DNA of 64,000 nucleotides from Oryzias latipes. Its lineage: Eukaryota; Chordata; Actinopteri; Beloniformes; Adrianichthyidae. The position numbers and the translations under genes are program-made. Of this stretch, positions 55,782 through 64,000 are shown piece by piece; the first letter of the stretch is position 1, and the number at the start of each line of letters is the position of its first letter. Below the pieces are notes generated by a model that saw nothing but the letters and a program-made list of their open reading frames with translations, did no database searches and was not told where the DNA came from. Location of the stretch: the NCBI RefSeq assembly GCF_002234675.1, contig NC_019862.2:24114160-24178159 (forward strand), in the 5' to 3' direction.

Positions 55782-56030
55782 TCACTTTTTGCAGCTCCAT
55801 TTACTGATGGTTGTGCATGTGATACAGTGAAAAACAGATTATTATTTTTTTACATAAAGACAAAAACACACAAATAACGAATCTATACTGTGACAATTCT
55901 AACAAACAGAACAGAACATTGAACAAAGTCTAGTGCATGAACTGAAAGCACTTAAACTGACTTTTTCCAGCGGCTCAAATGGCAGTTCAAATCGAAAGTT
56001 GAAAAAAAAAAGTTTTTTTCAAGATGAGTG

Positions 56031-59000
56031 TTAATCCAGACTCAGCTCAAATGAGGTCATGATGTCCCACTGCATAGTCATGTCAAAACCAGACATCTGT
56101 GGAAGGAGAAACCAGAGAAGCATACTTACAATGCGGGTCATCAAACAAAAAGGGAATGTTTCAGTTTGAACGTCTGCAGAACTTACAGCCTCCTGCCTGC
56201 GACGTTCTTGCTCTTTTTTTCGGGCCACTTCTCTTGCATTTTCTGCAGAGGACCTCGGGGTTAAAGGCTGCATTTCCACGGGAAACTTCTGCTGCTCGAG
56301 CTGCTTCAAAGCTTCTGGACGAGCTCCTGAGCAGCTCTTCTGCAGCACATCGGGCCTGTCAGCTGGTTCTTCAGCACACGGCCCCAAAAAGCTGCGATCA
56401 GAAGAGCCGAGTTACTGGAGCATAGTTCACACCCATGTTTTTGAAATGATGGCATTTTCCATCACTTCCATGGCTCCTAGAACTGGTCTGTAACAAATAA
56501 TTGTGTATGTGTGTGTGTGTGTGTGCACATGAATGGGACCACATTGACAATTATTTAAGGAAAAAGAGAATCAACTCAGTAAGGTTCTTCACTGAAATTA
56601 CTTTGTTTTTGTAAAGAATGTAAACTGCAGTTTAAACTGCTCAATAAAAACTACATATTTTTGATTGACATGGAAAAGAGTACATAAAGTCTTCATATGC
56701 ATCTTGATTTGTCACATTTTTGGCACACTTTTTCAGATGTATTTGATTAAAAATTAAGAATCAACCAATATTTAACTCACAACATGAAATGAGAGACATT
56801 TTACACTTTGATGCATTAAATGAGCTTATTTAGTGGTTGGAAAGAAGCGTGTTTTCATTTTAATGAATGATTCCATCACATCTGATGGAATCACGGTTAA
56901 AAAAGAACAATGTTTCTTCATTCATTTCCACACTAATGGTTTCAGTTTGTTCAAAACATCTTGATTAATCAGCAACAGTTTAACAGTATTTTCAGTATAA
57001 CCACCTGTTTTGTTCAGAAGTCTCCGTCTTGTCATTTTCGTCCATCAGTTTCCTCTTCAGTTGTTTCTTGCGCTCCTCCTTTTCCATCGCCGCCTTACGG
57101 AAGAGCTGGAAGGTTTCTTTGGAAGACTTGATCGCAGTTGGAGCAACTGAGATTTTCACTAGCTTCGCCCACGACTCAGCATTTTTTAGACAAATATCCT
57201 TTGGAAAGACAAATAATAATAATAAACTTTGTTTATAAAGCACTTTGCATACTTTAGTAACACAAAGCGCTTTACAAAATAAAATATCCTTTATTTTTAA
57301 AAACCAAAACAAAGACATTGGTTTTTAAAATGAATAAATGAATAAAATGTATTAAACACACACCGTAACCTTGACCCCAACAGAAATAAAAATAAATAGG
57401 AATAGAAATCTGAATTGATACTGATTTCCTGTGTGTGCAACTCTAAATTTACAATTAGACTCCTTTGGCCAACATAAAACTTTAAACTTGTGTAACACTT
57501 TCTGGAATAAGACATTTAGTTGAACAACCTTTTTAGGGATTTGAGGCAGTTCCTCTTCACCAGAGTCATGTCCTCCATCAGTCTGAGGGCCACTCATCAA
57601 AGGAGTGTCAAGAAAATCCTCAGTGTATCTGAAATCTAAAAACAGACTTCTTTTAAAGTAAAGGTTAAGATTAAGATTGAGATTTTTAAAAAGTAGGAGT
57701 TGACGTACTGCAACCCGTTTCATCTTTGGAGTGTAACGGTGTGTCTCTGAGGGGGGACAGCACTGAAACCTGTTGAAAAATAACATTTAGTTTCAACCCA
57801 GAATATCCTTCATCACCACCAACTTGCCTTTATGGGAGGAAAGGGGCTGTCTGCGGGCACAAAAGGTAGGCAAACCTGTATGGGGCATGCAGGCGACACG
57901 CACAAAATACCAAGGTTGCCTGGTGAGCCAGTAGGGTGAAATTGTTCATTCACTTTTTTTCTACGGGAATGCTGCAGACGTTAGGTCTGAACACGACGCG
58001 CAGGGGTGAGTAAGAATGAAGTGGGTGATGCGCAGGCTTGGTGTACAAACTTGTCTGTTTTTTCCCCCTCACCCAAATACTTTGCACTGCGCAAGCACAT
58101 ACAGTGCCTTGCTGAAGTATTCCGCCCCCTTGAACTTTTCAACCTTTTGCCATTTGGATCCAGGTCTGGACTTTGACTTGGCCACTCTAACACCTGGATA
58201 TGTTTATTTGTGAACCATTCCATTGTAGAGTCTTTCTTTATGTTTTGGATCATTGTCTTGTTGGAAGACAAATCTCCGTCCCAGTCTCAGGTTTTCTGCC
58301 AGAACGATCCTGTATTTGGCTCCATCCATCTTCCCATCTATTCTAACCATCCATCCTGTCCCTGCTGGAAGAAAAGCAGGCCCAAGCCATGATGCTGCCA
58401 CCACCATGTTCGGCAGTATCCAAATCCGACTTTAAACTTCTCCACAACAGTATCTCGGACCTGCCTGGTGTGTTCCTTGTTCTTCATGATGCTCTCTGCG
58501 CTTTAAACCTCTGAGACGATCACAGAGCAGGTGTGTTTATACGGAGACTTGATTACATACAGGTTGATTCTATTTATCATCATTAGTCATTTAGGTCAAC
58601 ATTGGATCATTCAGAAATCCTCACTGAACATCTGGAGAGAGTTTGCTGCACTGAAAGTAAAGGGGCTGAATAATTTTGCATGCCCAATATTTCAGTTTTA
58701 TATTTGTTAAACAAGTTTGAAATGTCTAATAAATTTCGTTCCATTTCATGATTGTGTCCCACTTGTTGTTGATTCTTCACAAAAAAATTAAGTTTTATAT
58801 CTTTGTTTGCAGCCTGAAATGTGGCAAAAGGTTGAAAAAGTTCAAGGGGGCTGAATACTTTTGCAAGGCACTGTATGCAGTTCATGTACCGTAATAAGTG
58901 CAAGCTCCGTGAGTGCAGCCTGACTGTTGGAAATTAGGAGACGAGGTGCTTAGATGGGGTTTGTGTGGGCATCCTAAAGGCAGGTACCAATCACTCAAAC

Positions 59001-61557
59001 ACCCTGTGTGTGCGGCATTCACACACAGTCAGTGAAGGGCCAGTACTTTGACCTCATTAATGACTAGAGCGCGGCGTAAGGGCACAAGTACGAGCAACAC
59101 CAGTTCATAACAAGTGTGCGGAACTTACATTTGGCTTCAGAATAAATACTTCATGATACATTTACAGCACTCAACGCAATTGTATGTTTTTATTATCATG
59201 ATACGAGGTTCAAAGAAACTGCAAGACACCCCGTGCACTTCTCCTAAGTGATGCAAGTGACCCAGGCTATAGACAGGGCTCAACTCACACATACCATTTT
59301 TTCCACACTATTTTTTTTTATCCTAAACTTAAAAAAAGAAAAAAGCTGTGCGCCTAATAATCCAGAGTACCTTTTGTGTGCACCATGTTCCAAAATCTGT
59401 AAAAATGTTTTTGTGACTTTGGGAAGCGCCTGCTCGATTGACTGTAGGACCATTTCTGGCTGACGCAGGAGCGGTGAGTGCACGGATGAGCGCGCCGTCA
59501 CAAACAGGGATTCTGGCAAGGACATTAGATTTCTCTGAGCACTTGTCTTGGGGTTCTAGCTCTGTACTGTGTGGGATTTGGCATGGAGTACACTCTCCGT
59601 CCTGTGCATCGCCTGCACCTGAAGTCCAAATTAATATGTGGAATTTTTTCCATGATAGTTTGTCTTGCGATACCCATAAAAGGGATAGCCAAGCTCCTGG
59701 GAAACAATGTGGCTGGCGGTAAAGTTGAGCCACATCTCGAGGTATTGCAGTAATCCACCTTTGTACAATCTAAAACAGAAAGATCGGCAAAGCATTTCAG
59801 AGCGCAAGCTGTACCAGCCCTACAGAAAGTACGCAGAGAATTTGTCTGACAGCAATCCTGTGTCTGCTCGTTCAGGCAATGATCGTGTGACGAAGCCAAG
59901 TGCTGCAATTGAGAGTTTTTTCCCCCCACACAGGTGACAACTGCAATTGAGCACACGTCTGCTTGCCGTGCAGAGATCCAGTCAAACTTTACGCAAATGT
60001 TTTTCTAGTACGTTTGCTGCACGTGACTTGGCACAGAATTACCTCAAATCTGGCAGAAGTCCACTCCGGAATAATTTCAGGAGATGGAGCCATGGGAGAC
60101 AAAAGGGCTGAAAAATCTGTTGAATATAGAAGGAATCTCATAAGTATTATAAACAGAAGCTCATAAAAAATATAATTCAAAGATGCAACAAGACAGTCTT
60201 ACAAAAAATTACTGAATGTTGAAAAATAAAAACTTTCAGTCAAAACAAAAATCTGATGCATTTTTTTTAGATTATTCTAATATTCCTGTAAGCAGATTAT
60301 TTGATAACTTTTTATTTTTTAGAAAATATGTTTATCTGATGACAAATAAACAAACGTGGATTTCACCAAGATAAGGATTTTCCCTGCATGGATCGTCTTT
60401 GGTGCAATTTACTCACGTTTTAAACGTACAAGAACATTCTGACATTTTTTCAATAAATAAGAATGTGAAACTAAAGAACAAAGCTTTATGAAACCCTGAA
60501 GTCTGACCTCAACTGTTTTCTACTTTACATCAAAGAAGCAGCAGAATCCATTGCAGACCTAAACTCCCACAATGCCACAGCTCTACATCAAACTGTAGTC
60601 TCCTAATGAGCTAAACACATGCAATCCATCTCCTTAAACAATTTCTTCTCTATTGATATTTAAACACCAATGATGTGAAAGCTACTTCTAAACTGGACAT
60701 TCTGCAGATTACTTGCTTTTGTCATTTAAAATGTAATCCCATTACTTTACAATGGTTGTGTCTCAGAATTGTCAATCACTGCAGTTTTACTTTTAAAGCT
60801 ACTTTTATTACAAATGCCTATAGAAGTAAAACATAATAATAGAAAGTGATAAAATAAAGCCTTGTAGACGAAAGGCTACAATATGATACCGTAATGATTA
60901 CTTTGTCTGTCTTCTTGGCTTAAGTTAATTTACTCTATAAAGTAGAAAGCTAGTGACCCAATTCCCTCAACAAAGACCAACAATTAAAACTACAAAGGTC
61001 ATTTGAAATGACATCACCTGCCCTTGCACCACAACAAAAAATAACCTTTAGCTCTTAAAACACGGGACTTCTAAAGAACACACAAAAAAACAAGTTTTGG
61101 GTCTACGTATAAAACTTATCAGGAAATTTGGCTCAATAATTTAGGTTGAAATAAACACAATAAAAACACAATAAAAGCTCAAAGTGACTGACGAAAATAC
61201 AAAGTAGATTCAGTTTTGCACGAATGGAAAGTTGGGATTACCTGCAGGAGACAGAATCAGGTGGTCATACTTGTCTACATTGGGGCATAATGGGCTGCAC
61301 TCTTCTGCTCCAGTGGTCTGATTGGAAGAAAGAGCCTGAGATGTTCCTTCTGAAGCTTTCATTGAGTCCTTGGTCTGGGTTTTCAAACTACTGGTTTCAC
61401 AGATGGCCTATATTATCAGAAGGTACAACTTTTTTAAAGATTTCCCCAAACAGGAAGTTTCTGAAACACTTACACCAAATGGAAAATGTATTTATATTTA
61501 CCCTCGGAGTCACTTTTTTGTGGGACCCTTTGAAACTTTGCTTCTTTGGTTTTGGGC
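56031..61557 (-). CDS. brdt: BET-family bromodomain protein BRDT, 3' exons only
   Basis: BRDT is the testis-specific BET protein that reads acetylated histones during spermatogenesis. Exons seen, 5' to 3': 61502-61557, 61242-61407, 57709-57769, 57529-57635, 57005-57198, 56187-56391, 56031-56096. The decisive part is the C-terminal BET motif region: [14 protein letters not shown], then [20 protein letters not shown], then [13 protein letters not shown] and the terminal [18 protein letters not shown]. The first exon reads [18 protein letters not shown], like the basic patch after the BET ET domain. Bromodomains and ET domain are absent and must lie beyond 64000. The 61242-61407 exon ends in a phase that does not fit the 57709 exon, so at least one exon between them is unplaced. 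BRDT over BRD2/3/4 is chosen by the C-terminus and by its position next to ephx4. Confidence 0.8.
56503..56525. repeat. (TG)n microsatellite
   Basis: About 11 TG units in a brdt intron. Confidence 0.9.
58102..58873 (-). mobile_element. Tc1-like transposon, internally deleted, in brdt intron
   Basis: The element is bounded by CAGTGCCTTGC... inverted ends (left: CAGTGCCTTGCTGAAGTATT; right: complement of CAGTGCCTTGCAAAAGTATT) and flanked by TA on both sides (58100-58101, 58874-58875). The minus strand keeps pieces of a Tc1 transposase: [32 protein letters not shown] (with the second catalytic Asp), and, after a frame change, [20 protein letters not shown]. The sequence then passes straight into the terminal repeat, so the end with the third acidic residue is missing. 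It is inactive. Confidence 0.88.
58876..61200. other. brdt intron sequence, unassigned
   Basis: GC-richer DNA at about 58880-60160 is unlike the AT-rich intron around it and may be an old element interrupted by the Tc1 insertion. A 143-codon minus-strand frame at 59525-59956 is not recognisable. From 60160 to 61200 the sequence is AT-rich. At least one brdt exon should lie between 57770 and 61241 but could not be placed. Confidence 0.4.
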
Positions 61558-62195
61558 CTGAAAATACAAAGAGATTTCATTGTGAATCCAATTAGAGCAT
61601 CAAAATAGAGGGAAAAAAAGAGCAAAGAGTAGGAAGAAAGCAAGGATCAACATGTCAAAAAGTTATTCATTTAAAAAAAATGCACCTTTAAAAAACTGAA
61701 CAATTTCTGACAAATATTAAAGATGCTTTAACAATCAGAAAATAAACTATAGATCATATTTCTATAATAACGAAGAGCTCTATGTTGATTTAAAAAAACT
61801 AGTGTTGTTTATAGATCTAATCGTATTAGTGATGGGGATTTGGACTTGAGTAGCACGTAAAGAGACTTGAGATTGTTGACCAAGGTCTGTGTCTTTTGAA
61901 TTTTGTTCATTTGCTTATATATTTTTTTACTCATATTCATGTAGTTGTTTAAAAGTAGTGAAGTATTAATTTGGGACAATAAAATTCTTATTGTAAATAT
62001 GAATCTTAAGACCTGAGACTTAACTTAAAAAGCAAAAGGAACGTGTCTGAATTGCATCCAAACACATCCACCTCAGATTTATTACATTAGAGAGCTCACA
62101 TGAATGTAAACAAATACAACACCTGAATGAGCCACATAGAGGGTGCAACATTTTATTAGTGCTCGAAAACAACATTTTTATTAAAGGACCTATTC
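61558..62195. other. brdt intron, AT-rich, may include LINE 5' UTR
   Basis: No exon was recognised. The LINE frame that begins at 62196 has an in-frame stop upstream at 62157-62159, so any element sequence here is untranslated. The 5' boundary of the LINE is not obvious. Confidence 0.4.
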
Positions 62196-64000
62196 ATGGG
62201 AAGAGGCCCACACCTGAACAGAGGTGGAGCAAGAGAGTTAGTGAAGAACCTCCTCCACGCTCTGGGGCATAGAGGCCAAGGCCCTGAAAAGGCAGTAAGG
62301 AAGGACCGAGCCAGTGTCCCAGGAACCACAGCACAACGGCAACAACAACTACCTCCACTACCACCACCGGTCAAAGACTTGGATCCGGCAGCACCAGCAC
62401 CACAACCACCTCCATCTAAGGACTCAGCTGCACCAGCATCACAACAACCACCGCCAGCTAAGGACCCAATCGCAGAACCACAACAACAACCACCAGATTT
62501 GGCCCCAGAAATACCACCATCTGACCAGCTCTGGGCGCCCCCTGCTACATCTACTCCCAGTGAAGACTCACTTTCCTTTTCATCCCCCCCACTTTCACCC
62601 ATGGCCCTACCTAGCCATTTTGATAGCCTGATTAAGTCAGGAATTAAGATGGCTCCCCTAACACCTGTGAGCCTCACACCACACAGGAGCTCTCCTACCC
62701 CTCCAGCGCCCCCTCCACATCCTTCACCCAAAGTCCCTCCAACACGGCCTTCATCCAAACCCCCTCCAACACGCCCCCTCCGTCGTTCACCCAAATCCCG
62801 TCCAGCTCCCGCTCCTCCTGGTCCATCACCCAAACTACCCTCAACTCGACCTCCCCTGCGCGCCTCTAGACGTGCTATCCCCCAGAGCTAGGATGAAACG
62901 GGCCCCCAGTGTCCTAGGAAAGGTTATGTCAAACTGGGGCCCTGTGATGAACAGCTTCCTTCTGGTGCTATACCTGTAGTTGCACCACGTAGAATGCAAA
63001 AAAGGGCAGTTAGACTGTCCAATCACAGAAATCTAGTTGATATCCCTTGCAAGAAGGTTTTGACCAGTCCCAAGGAAACTAATCTTAAACTTGCTGCACT
63101 CAATGTCAGATCTTTATGCAACAAATCATTTTTAATCAATAATCTTATCTCTTCTTTTAATCTTGATTTTATGTTTTTAACTGAAACATGGCTTGACAAA
63201 AACACAGGAAACATAGTTCTAGTTGAATCAACTCCCCCAAACTACAAACATGAATCGGAAATACGAGAAAATAAAAAGGGTGGAGGCGTTTCTGCACTGT
63301 TTAGAGATAATATAGCAACCCACAGACTATCATTTGGTGTGTTTTCATCATTTGAGTATGTGTCCTTTAAGATTGAGTTAAAACAAACTCCTCCCTTACT
63401 CTGCATAGTTATGTACAAACCTCCTCAGCACAGCCAAAGTTTCATTGATGATTTCACTGAAATGCTCTCAGTTGTGTGCACAGACTTTGATGGTCTAGTC
63501 ATTACAGGTGATTTTAATGTTCATGTTGACAATGTCAATGACAAAAATGCAAAAGAGCTCAATGGTGTCCTTGAAACCTTTGATCTAATTCAGCATGTGA
63601 GTTGCCCCACCCACAGCAGAGGGCACACTCTGGACCTGCTCATCACAAGGGGGGTTATTATTTACAATGTCAGTGTGGTTGATGTCGCCCTCTCTGATCA
63701 TTTCTGTGTATTCTTTGACCTGTCTGTTGCTCCCAAACCACCGCCTGGCCTTGCAGTTGTCCAGGGGAGACAAATAAATGAGAGCACTAGGGCACAGTTT
63801 GTAGAAATGATAAACCCTGAAAACGTCTCTGGTGCCAATGTTGATGAAATGCTGAATGCTGTTACTTCTAGCATCTTGAATGTTCTGGATGCCATTGCCC
63901 CTATGAAGGTTAAATTGAGAAAACATAGACAGAAAGCTCCCTGGAGGAACGATGATCTAGTCAGGGCACAGAAACAACAGTGCCGCAGAGCTAAACGACA
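62196..64000 (+). mobile_element. Non-LTR retrotransposon (LINE), 5' half, runs off the window
   Basis: From ATG 62196 a 231-codon proline-rich, disordered frame runs to TAG at 62889-62891. The same frame then continues without a stop from 62892 to the window end (about 369 codons). The second part is an APE-type endonuclease: KLAALNVRSLCNKS, FMFLTETWLD, VITGDFNVHVDN, THSRGHTLDLLI and VALSDHFCVFF supply the usual Asn, Glu, Asp/Asn and terminal Asp-His residues. It ends in the linker KAPWRNDDLV that leads to the reverse transcriptase beyond 64000. The type is the CR1/L2/Rex group of fish LINEs. It lies antisense within brdt. The fragment at 22386-22868 is the 3' end of a related element. Confidence 0.85.

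Noticed and set aside
59525-59956. 143-codon minus-strand frame in the brdt intron
   Set aside because: Cysteine-rich but without a recognisable domain; it could be repeat-derived, and it does not supply the missing brdt phase.
62156-62833. 225-codon minus-strand glycine-rich frame
   Set aside because: It is the reverse of the proline-rich LINE frame; proline codons (CCN) read as glycine (GGN) on the opposite strand.

Overview
The window is vertebrate nuclear DNA, almost certainly from a teleost fish. It holds multi-exon genes with GT-AG introns, each matching a known vertebrate gene, plus fish-type repeats: tRNA-headed SINEs, hAT, Tc1 and Harbinger-like elements, and LINEs of the CR1/L2/Rex kind. 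Species is not determined. Gene order is that of human 1p22.1, with relative orientations preserved: brdt, ephx4, btbd8 (fused to its KIAA1107/APache part) and spo16 (C1orf146) on the minus strand, and glmn converging on spo16 from the plus strand.

Layout. 1-3958: gene-free flank with a SINE and an hAT-like element. 3959-11093 (+): glmn, 18 coding exons, 587 codons. 11268-13680 (-): spo16, five exons, two of them too short to stand out as open frames. 14245-34976 (-): btbd8, about 19 coding exons and about 1,540 codons. 34977-40123: putative btbd8 promoter, a 1.5-kb DNA transposon with an 8-bp target duplication, an L1-like fragment and a SINE. 40124-50761 (-): ephx4, seven exons, 369 codons, catalytic triad present. 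50762-56030: CpG-rich ephx4 promoter, then transposons. 56031-61557 (-): 3' exons of brdt; its bromodomains and ET domain must lie beyond 64000. 62196-64000 (+): the 5' half of a LINE in antisense inside brdt, running off the edge.

How the genes relate. They are not an operon; they are a conserved syntenic block. Two are meiosis/testis genes in other vertebrates (brdt, a chromatin reader; spo16, an XPF-ERCC1-like crossover partner of SHOC1). glmn encodes a regulator of cullin-RING ligases. btbd8 encodes an AP-2/clathrin-linked endocytic protein. ephx4 encodes a membrane-anchored alpha/beta-hydrolase.

Exon boundaries come from splice consensus, reading-frame phase and family resemblance recalled from memory; no alignment was run. 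Most are expected to be exact or within one or two bases. Two places stay unresolved: the 5' edge of one btbd8 exon near 19.8 kb, and at least one brdt exon missing between 57.8 and 61.2 kb. The most notable non-gene signals are an in-frame TAG dividing the LINE frame, a possible second 3'-terminal exon of btbd8, a microsatellite occupying the 3' end of a btbd8 intron, an inverted MITE pair inside glmn, and a transposon carrying YY1-like sites in both termini next to the btbd8 5' end.
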